From positions 744,001 through 808,000 of the forward strand of contig NZ_QAOW01000001.1 of assembly GCF_003051005.1 (NCBI RefSeq): DNA of 64,000 nt, in the 5' to 3' direction. Below, in pieces: positions 1 to 8,603 of this stretch. The DNA is from Rhodococcus sp. OK519. GTDB lineage: Bacteria; Actinomycetota; Actinomycetes; Mycobacteriales; Mycobacteriaceae. Each line of letters begins with the position of its first letter. The stretch's first letter is position 1. The translations under genes and the position numbers were made by a program. The notes under the pieces were generated by a model. It had not been told where the DNA came from, made no database searches, and worked only from the letters and a program-made list of their open reading frames with translations.

Positions 1-1001
1 CCGGCTGCGACATCTGCAAGCCCGTCGTCGCATCGATTCTCGCGTCCACGTCGTCCGATCACGTCCTCGACGGCGAGCAGGCGTCGCTGCAGGACACCAA
101 CGACCACTTCCTCGCGAACATCCAGCGCAACGGGACGTACTCGGTGGTGCCGCGGATGCCCGGCGGCGAGTGCACGCCCGAGCAGCTCATCACGATCGGC
201 GAGATCGCACGCGACTACGGACTGTACGTCAAGGTCACCGGCGGTCAGCGGATCGACCTGTTCGGCGCCCGGGTGGAACAGCTACCCGAGATCTGGCAGC
301 GGCTGATCGACGTGGGTATGGAATCCGGTCAGGCATACGGGAAGTCGTTGCGCACTGTGAAGAGCTGTGTGGGCTCCACCTGGTGCCGGTACGGCGTGCA
401 GGACTCCGTGGGCATGGCAGTCCGACTCGAGAACCGGTACCGGGGGCTGCGGTCGCCACACAAGATCAAGTTCGGAGTGTCGGGGTGCGCGCGGGAATGC
501 GCGGAGGCCCGTGGCAAGGACGTCGGCGTCATCGCCACCGAGAACGGCTGGAACCTGTACGTCGGGGGTAACGGCGGCCAGTCGCCCAAGCATGCCCAGT
601 TGCTCGTCGGGGGGCTCGACGACGAGACGCTCGTCCGGTACATCGACCGCTACCTCATGTTCTACGTGCGCACCGCCGACCGGCTGCAGCGCACCGCGCC
701 GTGGGTGGAATCGCTCGAAGGTGGCCTCGATCACCTGAGGGCCGTGGTGTGTGACGACAGTCTCGGCATCGCCGCCGACCTCGAGGCGGCGATGGCCCGG
801 CACGTCGCCGGCTACCGCGACGAATGGGCCGGTGTGCTCGACGATCCCGACAAATTGTCGAGGTTCGTGTCCTTCGTCAACGCGCCCGACGTGCCCGACC
901 CGACGGTCGCGTTCGACGACTCGGGTCCCCGCAAGGTGCCCGTCCTGATGGGCATTCCGGACGTTCCGGCCCGTGGCCCGGAACTCTCCTCGAGCCGGTA
1001 A
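1..1001 (+). CDS. nirB: Nitrite reductase (NADH) large subunit, C-terminal part
   Basis: This gene is cut by the left edge; codons are in frame from base 3. It is the C-terminal part of the cytoplasmic siroheme [4Fe-4S] enzyme that reduces nitrite to ammonium with NAD(P)H. The first visible residues are GCDICKP, part of the BFD-like [2Fe-2S] region. The catalytic module follows, with the cluster and siroheme cysteines in SCVGSTWC and GVSGCARECAEA, in the usual Cys-X5-Cys and Cys-X3-Cys arrangement. The stop is 63 bases before nirD, which has its own Shine-Dalgarno, so the two are almost certainly one operon. The N-terminal FAD/NADH domains lie outside the window. Identification is firm. Confidence 0.95.
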   Translation, partial: GCDICKPVVASILASTSSDHVLDGEQASLQDTNDHFLANIQRNGTYSVVPRMPGGECTPEQLITIGEIARDYGLYVKVTGGQRIDLFGARVEQLPEIWQRLIDVGMESGQAYGKSLRTVKSCVGSTWCRYGVQDSVGMAVRLENRYRGLRSPHKIKFGVSGCARECAEARGKDVGVIATENGWNLYVGGNGGQSPKHAQLLVGGLDDETLVRYIDRYLMFYVRTADRLQRTAPWVESLEGGLDHLRAVVCDDSLGIAADLEAAMARHVAGYRDEWAGVLDDPDKLSRFVSFVNAPDVPDPTVAFDDSGPRKVPVLMGIPDVPARGPELSSSR

Positions 1002-1064
1002 TCGCGGAGTAACGCAGCGGAAACAACGCGACTTTTGAATGAGCACAGCACAGGGAGGTCTGCG

Positions 1065-1487
1065 ATGACGGTGATGGAGAGCTGGGTGCCCGGCGAGGTC
1101 GGCACCCACGAGACGCCTTTCGTGGCGGAGGGACGGCACTGGACGTCCGCGTGTACCCGTGGCCATCTGATCCCGGGGCGCGGCGTGGCCGTGCTGCTGC
1201 GGGGCGGGACTCAGGTGGCGCTGTTCCGACTGGCCGACGGCAGCCTGCGGGCGGTCGGCAACATCGATCCCATCGGTCGTGCCGCGGTGATGTCCCGCGG
1301 CCTGGTCGGGGATCGGCACGGCGAGCCGACGGTGGCGTCGCCGCTGCTCAAGCAGGCGTTCTCGCTGATCGACGGACGCTGCCTGGACGACGACGCGGTG
1401 CGCCTGCCGGTGTATCCGGTCCGGGTGGTCGAGGGCCGCGGTCAGGACGTCGTGCAGGTGTGCGCGATACCGGTCGGGTCGACGTGA
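1065..1487 (+). CDS. nirD: Nitrite reductase small subunit NirD
   Basis: This is a 140-residue Rieske-like small subunit that partners NirB in assimilatory nitrite reduction. It keeps the Rieske fold pattern (VAVLLRGGTQVALFRLADG, then NIDPIGRAAVMSRG). It lacks the paired Cys/His cluster ligands, as is usual for NirD proteins. The ATG at 1065 is preferred because AGGGAGG lies 6 to 8 bases upstream; an in-frame ATG at 1035 has no such site. The stop overlaps the GTG of the next gene, indicating translational coupling to siroheme-related functions. Identification rests on size, motif pattern and position after nirB. Confidence 0.93.
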   Translation: MTVMESWVPGEVGTHETPFVAEGRHWTSACTRGHLIPGRGVAVLLRGGTQVALFRLADGSLRAVGNIDPIGRAAVMSRGLVGDRHGEPTVASPLLKQAFSLIDGRCLDDDAVRLPVYPVRVVEGRGQDVVQVCAIPVGST

Positions 1488-2656
1488 CGGTTGGGGGGCC
1501 GCCGAGCGGCGACGAACTGCGGGGGTTCACCGTCGGGATCACGGCGTCGCGGCGGGCCGACGAACTGGCGACGCTGCTGACCAGGCGCGGCGCCGACGTC
1601 GTCCACGCGCCCGCGATCCGGATCATCCCGCTGGCCGACGACACGGAACTGGCCCGCGTGACCGACGCGATCATCGCCGATCCGCCGGACGCGATCGTGG
1701 CGACCACCGGCATAGGTTTTCGAGGCTGGATGGGCGCCGCCGAGGGGTGGGGCCGCGCCGAGCAACTGCTGACGGCGCTGGGAGCGAGCCGGATCCTGGC
1801 ACGCGGCCCGAAGGCCAAGGGGGCGGTCCGCGCCGCCGATCTGCGCGAGGAGTGGTCGCCGGCGTCGGAGTCGTCGGCGGAGGTCCTCGAGCACCTGCTG
1901 GCCGAGGGCGTGGCCGGGCGCCGGATCGCGGTCCAACTGCACGGTGCGACGACGGAATGGGAACCGATTCCGGACTTCTGCGCCGCCCTGCGTGCAGCGG
2001 GTGCCGAGGTGATCGCGGTGCCCGTGTACCGCTGGACCCCGCCCGACGACTGCGCCGCGCTCGACCGTCTGATCGAGAGCGCGGCGGAAGGTGGTCTCGA
2101 CGCACTGAGCTTCACGAGCGCGCCCGCAGTCGCGTCGATTCTGGGGCGCGCCAAAGACACCGGGACCCTCGATGTGTTCCTGCGTGCCCTCGACAGCCGC
2201 GTGCTGACGGCGTGCGTCGGTCCGGTCACCGCCGCGCCCCTCGCCGCGCTGGGAGTCCGGACCACGGCGCCGGAGCGGGCGCGCTTGGGCTCGCTGGCGC
2301 GGCACATCGCCGAGGAACTGCCGCGGCGCACGGATGTGCTCCGCGCGGGTGGCCACGACCTCAGCGTGCGAGGCAACTGCGTCCTCGTCGACGGCACGGT
2401 GCGGGCACTCTCGCCCGCCGGGATGGCCCTGGTGCGGCGGTTGGCCGAGCGGCCAGGCATTGTCGTCTCGCGTGCCGATCTGCTGTCGGCGCTTCCCGGC
2501 GGCAGCGGGGACCCGCATGCCGTGGAGACGGCGATCGCCCGGCTGCGCAGTCACCTCGGTGCTCCGAAGGCCGTGCAGACCGTGGTCAAACGCGGCTACC
2601 GACTGGCACTCGACCCGGCGGAGTACGACCGGCTGCTCGAGACGAGTCGGCCGTGA
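1484..2656 (+). CDS. Uroporphyrinogen-III synthase / winged-helix regulator fusion
   Basis: This 390-residue protein has an N-terminal HemD-type domain (about 10-265), beginning FTVGITASRRADELATLL. A C-terminal OmpR-like winged helix (about 285-380) contains RLRSHLGAPKAVQTVVKRGYRL. HemD converts hydroxymethylbilane to uroporphyrinogen III, the branch point to siroheme, which NirB needs. The fused DNA-binding domain suggests a regulator of nitrite genes that may or may not keep synthase activity. The same fusion sits after nirD in M. tuberculosis (Rv0260c). The GTG start at 1484 overlaps the nirD stop, and its own stop overlaps the next GTG. Function as enzyme, regulator or both is not decided by sequence. 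Confidence 0.88.
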   Translation: MTVGGPPSGDELRGFTVGITASRRADELATLLTRRGADVVHAPAIRIIPLADDTELARVTDAIIADPPDAIVATTGIGFRGWMGAAEGWGRAEQLLTALGASRILARGPKAKGAVRAADLREEWSPASESSAEVLEHLLAEGVAGRRIAVQLHGATTEWEPIPDFCAALRAAGAEVIAVPVYRWTPPDDCAALDRLIESAAEGGLDALSFTSAPAVASILGRAKDTGTLDVFLRALDSRVLTACVGPVTAAPLAALGVRTTAPERARLGSLARHIAEELPRRTDVLRAGGHDLSVRGNCVLVDGTVRALSPAGMALVRRLAERPGIVVSRADLLSALPGGSGDPHAVETAIARLRSHLGAPKAVQTVVKRGYRLALDPAEYDRLLETSRP

Positions 2657-3387
2657 GCGACGCGGGCCTGGTGCTCGTCGCACACGGCACTCGCAGCCGG
2701 GCAGGCGTGGAAACCGTTGCGGCCCTAGCCGACGCGGTGGCCGCTCGGCTGGGAACGGTGCGGACGGCATTCGTGGACGTGCTCGGTCCGTCGCCCGCGG
2801 AGGTGCTCCGCAATCTGAAGAGCTCGGCGGGCCGCGCCATTGTGGTTCCGGCCTTCCTGGCGTCCGGGTACCACGTCCACACCGACGTCCCGCGTGCCGT
2901 TCTCGACAGCGGGCACCCTCGGGTGACGGTCACCCGAGCCCTCGGTCCGGACCCGGCGCTCGCGCGGATACTCGAATGCCGACTGCGCGAATCCGGTTGG
3001 AGTCCAGGTGATGCGGTGATCCTCGCCGCGGCGGGGTCGTCGGACCCGCGTGCTCGTCACGACGTCCGCCGCGCTGCGGCGATGCTCTCGGCGCTGGTGC
3101 GACGCGAGGTCCCGGTCGGCTACATCGCGACCGGGACGCCCACGGTGCCCGACATTGTCGCGACGCTGCGGGCGGCGGGGGAACGGCGCGTGTTCGTCGC
3201 GTCGTATCTACTCGCCCCCGGCCTGTTCCACGCGAGACTGGCGCAGGCCGGGGTCGACGGGGTGGCGGCGCCGTTGGGTGCGGACCCTGCGATCGTCGAC
3301 CTGATCGTGCAACGGTTCCTGGCGGGCCGTGGTCGCTCGATCAGCGACGGAAGCCCAATTGCCGTTCGGCATTCGACAGCGCGCTGA
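2653..3387 (+). CDS. Sirohydrochlorin chelatase-like protein (CbiX family)
   Basis: This 244-residue protein has two CbiX-like halves. The first begins LVLVAHGTRSRAG and includes PAFLASGYHVHTDVP, which carries the conserved metal-binding histidines. The second ends in VASYLLAPGLFHARL. Family members insert Fe or Co into sirohydrochlorin, so this gene plausibly finishes siroheme for NirB. It starts at a GTG overlapping the preceding stop, making it the last gene of the nirB-nirD-hemD-like-cbiX operon. Its 3' end runs 47 bases into the convergent thioesterase gene. Metal specificity cannot be told from the sequence. Confidence 0.85.
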   Translation: MSDAGLVLVAHGTRSRAGVETVAALADAVAARLGTVRTAFVDVLGPSPAEVLRNLKSSAGRAIVVPAFLASGYHVHTDVPRAVLDSGHPRVTVTRALGPDPALARILECRLRESGWSPGDAVILAAAGSSDPRARHDVRRAAAMLSALVRREVPVGYIATGTPTVPDIVATLRAAGERRVFVASYLLAPGLFHARLAQAGVDGVAAPLGADPAIVDLIVQRFLAGRGRSISDGSPIAVRHSTAR

Positions 3388-4150
3388 CGATGCAGGTGCC
3401 GATCGGACCGCGCCGGTCGAACATCGTTGTGCTGCCGACGGAGATACCGTCGACGCTGATGTGATTGTCGGCCTCGATGCCGATCTCGGGACCTTCCGGC
3501 AGACGGGACAGCGCGAGCGTCAGGTCGGCGTTGATGAATCCGATTCCGGCGGTGCCCCAGTTGGTCATGAGGCTGGTGGTCTCACCGACCATCGCGGCGC
3601 GCACGAACGGTGAGGGCTCCTCGCCGGCGACCACCGGGATTTGGTACTGCCACATGCGCTTCCGGCTCGATCCCTCGTGGTCGCGTAGTGACGGCGACCA
3701 GCCGGCGGGGTGGCCGTCGCTGCCGATCCACGGATGCGACGGGGCCTGCAGAGGTTCGAGGAGACTCAGTGGCGGTGGCTGCGGTGCGTCGGGGCGGGTC
3801 CAGAGCTCGCCCGGAGGCTGCTCCGAGCGGCGCAGGAACACGACCGAGGCGCGCGCGACCGCCTCGCCCTGCTGGATCACCTCGGCATCGGCCACCCGGA
3901 TTCGGTTGCCGTCGCGCACGCTGCGGGTGACGACGTGGAGCTGCTCGGCCCGTGCCGGGCGGAACAGATCGACGGTCAGGCGGGCCGGAACGAATCCCTC
4001 TGCACCGTGCTCGTTCTCGAGCGCCCGAGCGAGGATGCCGGTGATCGCCGGTCCGTTGATCATGTCGGGTGACCACCTGCTGATCCCCATGGCGAGCGGC
4101 GAGAACCCGTCGCCCTCCCGGCGAAGGAATCCGATCTCGGTCATGTCCAC
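3341..4150 (-). CDS. Thioesterase-family protein (TesB-like double hotdog)
   Basis: The protein has about 269 residues, in two hotdog-like halves. It starts FLRREGDGFSPLAMGISRWS and contains GPAITGILARALE and, near the end, WGTAGIGFINADLTLAL. It resembles actinobacterial thioesterase-fold proteins that hydrolyse acyl-CoA or bind acyl chains; the substrate is unknown. A GTG at 4150 lies 5 bases after AAGGAG on the minus strand; the ATG at 4144 is the alternative. The 3' end overlaps the convergent chelatase gene. The transcript begins just after the inverted repeat that ends the upstream gene, so it has its own promoter or depends on read-through. Confidence 0.7.
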   Translation of the reverse strand: MDMTEIGFLRREGDGFSPLAMGISRWSPDMINGPAITGILARALENEHGAEGFVPARLTVDLFRPARAEQLHVVTRSVRDGNRIRVADAEVIQQGEAVARASVVFLRRSEQPPGELWTRPDAPQPPPLSLLEPLQAPSHPWIGSDGHPAGWSPSLRDHEGSSRKRMWQYQIPVVAGEEPSPFVRAAMVGETTSLMTNWGTAGIGFINADLTLALSRLPEGPEIGIEADNHISVDGISVGSTTMFDRRGPIGTCIVSALSNAERQLGFRR

Positions 4151-4188
4151 AACTGCTCCTTTGTCGCGATTCGTCAACGGAACATACG

Positions 4189-4224
4189 ACACCGGGGAAC
4201 TCCATGCGCGGAGTTCCCCGGTGT
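4189..4224 (-). terminator. Perfect 15-bp inverted repeat, terminator
   Basis: The arms ACACCGGGGAACTCC and its exact complement surround a 6-base loop. It lies 16 bases past the stop of the minus-strand Ig-like repeat protein and ahead of the thioesterase start. There is no long U tract, as is common in actinobacteria. Confidence 0.8.
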
Positions 4225-4239
4225 GGCTATGTCGTTCGA

Positions 4240-5748
4240 TCAGGGCGTGGAGGGGGACTCCACGGACATGACCGCGGACTTCACCAGGGCGCGGGCGAGG
4301 CCCATCGGCAACGTCGAGAGATTCAGTGATGTCGTCGAACCGGACGGTGCGGGTTCTGGTGGCTGCGAGACTTCGAGGGTCACCGGAAGATCTGCCTTAC
4401 CGGCGCTGTTGGTGGCGGTGACGGTGAATGTGAATGTCCCGGCCTCGGTGGGGGATCCGATGAGGACGCCGGCCCGTGACAGCGTGAGCCCGCCGGGAAG
4501 GTCACCGGAGCTGACGGTGACGGTCGGCGCAGGGTAGCCGCTCAGGGCGAAGCGGTATTCGTACGGCTGGTTGACCTGGGCCGTGTCCGGGGTGCCGGTG
4601 ACGGTGGGGGTCTGCTCGACGTCCTCACTCAACCAGTGCACCCGGGTGTCGACGCTGTTCGTGAGCCGCAACTCGAATCTGACGCGGCCGGCCGTCGTGG
4701 GCGTCCCCGCGAGGAGTCCGTCCGGGGTGAGAGTGAGTCCGTCGGGCAGTTCGGTGCCTGCGGCGAACACCGGCTTCGGGTAGCCGGACGTCTCGAACCG
4801 GTACTCGAACGGTTCCCCGACCCGCATCGTCGGCATGTCGTACAGGTTGATCAGCTCCGGATGCTGCAGCACCTCCATCGTCACCGGATGGTCGACGATC
4901 CCGGTCTCGTTCGCGGCGGAGACTGTGAACAGATACTTGCCGCCGCGGATCGGCATTCCGGAGAGTTCGCCGTCGTCCGACAGTTCGAGACCGGCGGGGA
5001 GTTCGCCGCGGGTGAGGGAGACAGTCGGGGTGGGGTAGCCGGTGGTGGCGAACCGGTACCGGTAGTACCGATACTGCTTCGTGATGTCGGGGGTGCCGGT
5101 GATGGTGAGCCTCTCGCCGACCGTCGGATCGAACCGGTACGTCTTGTCACCGGCGCTGTTCGAGAGTTGCACCGAGAAGTCGGCCGGACCGACTCGGGTG
5201 GGGGTCCCGGAGAGGAGCCCGTCCGGGGAGAGGGTGAGCCCGCGGGGAAGGACGGAGGTGTTGCGGAACGTCGGCTTCGGGTATCCGGTTGCCTCGAATC
5301 GGAACTGGTACGGCTCACCGGCGAGCATCGGCGGGAGTGCCCGCTCGTTGGTCAACGCCGGACGCTGCCACACCGTCATCGTCACCGGAACCGAGACTTC
5401 GCCGGCCGAGTTGTAGGCAATGACGGTGAAATCGTATGTGCCTCCGGCGGTGGGTTTTCCGGCGAGGATTCCGCTGTTGATCAGACGGATTCCCGGAGGC
5501 ATGTCATTGTCGGGGTCGAGGCGGAACAACGGTGCCGGGGCTCCAGTGGCGGTGAACGGGAACCAGTAGTCCACCCCGACCGTGCCGATCGGCGGCGTCC
5601 CGGACACTGTGGGGAGTGTCGGCCTTCCAGTCACGGCAGGGTCGGCGCCCGCGGGCACGGCGGCCAGTGTCAGGGCGACCGCGAATACGGTGGCGAACAG
5701 TGTGAGCCTGCGTATCCAGGCCCACCGCGGTGTCGCGGTGGTGTGCAT
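4240..5748 (-). CDS. Secreted protein with five putative Ig-like (He_PIG) repeats
   Basis: This 502-residue protein has a Sec signal peptide (RR, then LTLFATVFAVALTLAAVPAGA, cleavage near residue 36). About five tandem modules of 85-90 residues follow. Each contains a variant of YxFRFxxTGYPxP, then LPxGLxLSxDGxLxGTPT and a strand ending FTVxAxNSAG, the signature of He_PIG/cadherin-like Ig folds. The last 40 residues are low-complexity Ser/Pro/Thr. There is no LPXTG motif or C-terminal anchor, so it is probably secreted or held non-covalently. AAGGA lies 8 bases before the ATG. The role is probably adhesion or cell-surface binding, but no partner is evident. Confidence 0.75.
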   Translation of the reverse strand: MHTTATPRWAWIRRLTLFATVFAVALTLAAVPAGADPAVTGRPTLPTVSGTPPIGTVGVDYWFPFTATGAPAPLFRLDPDNDMPPGIRLINSGILAGKPTAGGTYDFTVIAYNSAGEVSVPVTMTVWQRPALTNERALPPMLAGEPYQFRFEATGYPKPTFRNTSVLPRGLTLSPDGLLSGTPTRVGPADFSVQLSNSAGDKTYRFDPTVGERLTITGTPDITKQYRYYRYRFATTGYPTPTVSLTRGELPAGLELSDDGELSGMPIRGGKYLFTVSAANETGIVDHPVTMEVLQHPELINLYDMPTMRVGEPFEYRFETSGYPKPVFAAGTELPDGLTLTPDGLLAGTPTTAGRVRFELRLTNSVDTRVHWLSEDVEQTPTVTGTPDTAQVNQPYEYRFALSGYPAPTVTVSSGDLPGGLTLSRAGVLIGSPTEAGTFTFTVTATNSAGKADLPVTLEVSQPPEPAPSGSTTSLNLSTLPMGLARALVKSAVMSVESPSTP

Positions 5749-5982
5749 GTAAACCGTCCTTGATAGTGGAGACGGTTCCGACGTGCAGGGTGGTGGAGCG
5801 CACCCCGACGTGCGTAACCGAGCGAAACATAGCTTGGAAGCCAGGCAGTTTTGCGAATCTTCACCGGTTTGTCGGTTTGCAATTGTTTGCACACCGATGT
5901 GCACGAAGTGTGGTCCCCGTGCCGGGTCGCGCACTAGCGTGAAAAGTGAACGTCGGTGCCGACGAGGAAGCAGGTGTCCGAG

Positions 5983-6954
5983 ATGACCGCGACATCGGTC
6001 GACAGGCAGGGATTCAGTTCCATTCGGCGGGGCGGACTCAACTGGGACGCCTTCCCCCTCCGGTTGTTCGTGAAGGGCAACGCCAAATTCTGGAACCCGG
6101 CGGACATCGACTTCAGTCAGGACGCCGAGGACTGGCAGTCGATGAGCAGCGAGGAGAGACGCGGCGCGACGTATCTGTGCACGCAGTTCATCGCGGGCGA
6201 GGAGGCCGTCACCGAGGACATCCAGCCGTTCATGAAGGCGATGGCCGCCGAGGGCCGGTTCGGTGACGAGATGTATCTGGCACAGTTCTGCTTCGAGGAG
6301 AGCAAGCACGTCGAAGTGTTTCGGCGGTGGATGGACGCGGTCGGTCTCGACGGCGACCTCCACGAGTACGTGGCCGAGAACCCGCACTACCGCACCCTTT
6401 TCTATGAGGAACTGCCGCGCTCGCTGGGGGTCCTCGAGACGGACCCGAGTCCCGCCAACCAGATTCGAGCCTCGGTCACCTATAACCACGTGATCGAGGG
6501 CAGCCTCGCGCTGACGGGCTATTACGCCTGGCAGAGGGTATGCACCGAACGCGGGATCCTGCCGGGAATGCAGGAACTCATCCGCAGGATCGGGGACGAC
6601 GAGCGGCGGCACATGGCGTGGGGCACGTTCACGTGCCGCCGGCACGTCGCGGCCGACGACAGCAACTGGGATCTGGTGCAGCAGCGTATGGGTGAGCTTC
6701 TGCCGCACGCGCTCGACATGATCCAGTGGGTCAACGACCAGTTCGAGGAACCACCCTTCGGTATCGAACCGCATGTCTTCCTCGAGTACGCCGCGGACCG
6801 TGCGCAGCGCCGCCTCGGCGCGATCGAGTCGGCACGGGGCCGACCAATCGAGGAGATCGACCTCGACTACTCGCCGGAGACACTGGAGGACACCTTCGGA
6901 GCGGAGGATGCGGCGGAGTTCGCGGAGGTTGCCGCGGACCCCGCGGCCACGTGA
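5983..6954 (+). CDS. R2-like ligand-binding oxidase (R2lox)
   Basis: This 323-residue ferritin-like protein closely follows the M. tuberculosis Rv0233 type, a heterodinuclear Mn/Fe oxidase related to ribonucleotide reductase R2. Metal ligands are visible in [21 protein letters not shown] and [10 protein letters not shown]. The Val of EEAV and the Tyr of the VTYNH helix are the pair expected to form the R2lox ether cross-link. It lacks the C-terminal tail that binds NrdE, so it is not a standard R2 despite frequent annotation as NrdB. The ATG at 5983 fits the family N-terminus better than the GTG at 5956. It stands alone; substrate and physiological role are unknown. Confidence 0.88.
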   Translation: MTATSVDRQGFSSIRRGGLNWDAFPLRLFVKGNAKFWNPADIDFSQDAEDWQSMSSEERRGATYLCTQFIAGEEAVTEDIQPFMKAMAAEGRFGDEMYLAQFCFEESKHVEVFRRWMDAVGLDGDLHEYVAENPHYRTLFYEELPRSLGVLETDPSPANQIRASVTYNHVIEGSLALTGYYAWQRVCTERGILPGMQELIRRIGDDERRHMAWGTFTCRRHVAADDSNWDLVQQRMGELLPHALDMIQWVNDQFEEPPFGIEPHVFLEYAADRAQRRLGAIESARGRPIEEIDLDYSPETLEDTFGAEDAAEFAEVAADPAAT

Positions 6955-7009
6955 CCCACGCCTCTGTCTCAGAGATCGCTCACATTCCGCGGCTAGCGTT
7001 CGCGGATCT

Positions 7010-8083
7010 ATGAGCGAACACGAAATCTCCCGTCGCAGAGTCGCCACCCGCACGGTCGTCGCACTGTTCGGCCTGCTCGTCGTTGCCGTGGTCGGCCTGC
7101 TCGTCGTTGCCGTGGTCGGCGTGGTGTCCTACCTCACCATGTTTGCCGACGACGCCCGGCCGGGAGCCGACCCTGCCACGTCCCTCGAGGCGGGGCCCGC
7201 GGTCGAACCCGGCGCGGACGCCCTCGCTCAGGCCCGCCGCAGTCTTCAGCAGACGAGCCTGCCGCTGTCGCTGCTGAACGGTGGCATGAACCAATTGGTG
7301 GATGGCGGCCGCCAACTCGACGACGGGGCCAATCAGCTCTCCGCCGGGCTCGGCCAGGCCAGGGACGGCGCGCACCAACTGTCCGCCGGACTCGACGAAT
7401 TGTCCGGAGGCGTAGGACAACTCGGCGACGGCGCACAGCAGATCAGCGGTGGCGTCGACGAGGTGGTGGGCCGCCTCACCGGCCTCGGCGACGTGCAGGG
7501 CCAGGTCACCGGATCGCTGCGCCAGGTGGCGGCGGCACTGTCTGCGTCTGCCGACCCGGTGTCGCAGGCCGCGTCCGCACGCGTGAACGATCTGGTCGTG
7601 CAACTCGACGCGGATGGACTCGGGCCCGATACCCTCGGCCAGCTCGGAATGCTGAAGGACGGCGCTCGACAGCTGTCGTACGAGCTCAGTGACCCGTCGG
7701 CCCAGTTCGTCAGCGGTGTCGGCCAGATCTCGGACGGTGCCCGGCAGCTGAGCGACGGGCTGGTGCTGCTCGACGACGGTGGCAGGGCCCTCGCCGACGG
7801 CACCGGACAGCTGGTCGACGGCACCGGGCCGATCACCGGTGTGGTCCAGGGCCTTTCGGCGAACGTGTCGGACGCGTCGAAGGCGCTGCCATCAGCGCAG
7901 TCGACGGCGCCGGCGCCTGGGGCGGCTGCAGAACTGCAGGCCACCCCCGACACCGACGCCGACCGGACCCCGGCACGGGTCTACGTAGTCGGTGCGCTCG
8001 CGCTGCTACTGGTGGTTGCGGCGACCGCGTACGGGTTCTTCGTGCTGGGCCGCCGTCAGATGTCGCCGAAGGCCGCCGCGTAG
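7010..8083 (+). CDS. Membrane-anchored repeat protein, YhgE/MmpL-associated coiled type
   Basis: This 357-residue protein has one hydrophobic segment near residues 17-45 and another near 320-343, with cytoplasmic RR ends. Between them is a long extracytoplasmic region of heptad-like repeats such as QLxDGAxQLSxGL, typical of YhgE/Pip-like and some RND-associated proteins. Such regions form elongated coiled coils; a role in envelope transport or scaffolding is inference. The first membrane segment contains a perfect 24-bp tandem duplication. Its 3' end overlaps the convergent GNAT gene by 28 bases. No specific function can be assigned. Confidence 0.7.
   Translation: MSEHEISRRRVATRTVVALFGLLVVAVVGLLVVAVVGVVSYLTMFADDARPGADPATSLEAGPAVEPGADALAQARRSLQQTSLPLSLLNGGMNQLVDGGRQLDDGANQLSAGLGQARDGAHQLSAGLDELSGGVGQLGDGAQQISGGVDEVVGRLTGLGDVQGQVTGSLRQVAAALSASADPVSQAASARVNDLVVQLDADGLGPDTLGQLGMLKDGARQLSYELSDPSAQFVSGVGQISDGARQLSDGLVLLDDGGRALADGTGQLVDGTGPITGVVQGLSANVSDASKALPSAQSTAPAPGAAAELQATPDTDADRTPARVYVVGALALLLVVAATAYGFFVLGRRQMSPKAAA
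7071..7118 (+). repeat. 24-bp tandem duplication within a membrane helix
   Basis: Two consecutive identical 24-base units encode the octapeptide LLVVAVVG twice. The copies are in frame and lengthen the N-terminal transmembrane segment by about eight residues. The identity suggests a recent slippage event. Confidence 0.85.
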
Positions 8084-8571
8084 CGGATGGCGCCGCTCGG
8101 AATCGGGCGTCCGTCGAGGGCAAGCACCATGAGCGCGTCGTCGGGGACCTCGACGTTCATCCGGACGCCGTGCTCGGACGCGCGGACGAACCCGAACCTC
8201 GGGTAGTAGTCCGGGTGGCCCAGAACGGTCACGAACTGCTCGCCCCGCTCCTTCGCGGACTCGAGGACCGCACGGATCGCGGCCGAACCGGCGCCGGTCC
8301 CCTGATACTCCGGGAGCACCGAACACGGTGCCAGACACAGCGCGGGGGTGTCGCCGATGTGGCAGCGGGTGAGTAGTGCATGCCCGACCGCCTTGCCGTC
8401 GTCGTTGATGGCGAGCATCGACAGCCCGTCGATCCATGCCGGATCCTCACGCAGTGCGTCGACGAGGTCGGCCTCCTCTGTGGTGTCGAACGCCGCCAGG
8501 GTGATCCGGCGGACCGACTCGATGTCGGCGGTGGTCTCGGGGCGGGTGGTCCAGTGTGGGTGAGCGTTCAC
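8056..8571 (-). CDS. GNAT family N-acetyltransferase
   Basis: This 171-residue protein has the GNAT order. It has an N-terminal helix (IESVRRITLAAFDTTEEADLV), the central strand LCLAPCSVLPEYQG, the acetyl-CoA loop QGTGAGSAAIRAVLE, and the late segment VTVLGHPDYYPRFGF. The HPDYYPRFGF motif is typical of YhbS/YpeA-like acetyltransferases; the acceptor substrate is unknown. The GTG start at 8571 has GGAAG 5 bases upstream. It lies just downstream of rsgA on the same strand, with a 32-base gap, and may be co-transcribed. Confidence 0.85.
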   Translation of the reverse strand: MNAHPHWTTRPETTADIESVRRITLAAFDTTEEADLVDALREDPAWIDGLSMLAINDDGKAVGHALLTRCHIGDTPALCLAPCSVLPEYQGTGAGSAAIRAVLESAKERGEQFVTVLGHPDYYPRFGFVRASEHGVRMNVEVPDDALMVLALDGRPIPSGAIRYAAAFGDI

Positions 8572-8603
8572 GTGGTCTTCCGTTTCTGGGGTTCGGTCGG
8601 GTG

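Noticed and set aside
1151-1483. Upstream extension of the HemD-winged-helix gene
   Set aside because: The frame is open but overlaps nirD fully; the GTG at 1484 fits the domain start and coupling to nirD.
5749-7053. Long minus-strand ORF covering the R2lox gene
   Set aside because: It is a GC-rich shadow; the real minus-strand gene starts at the ATG at 5748 with its own ribosome site and signal peptide.
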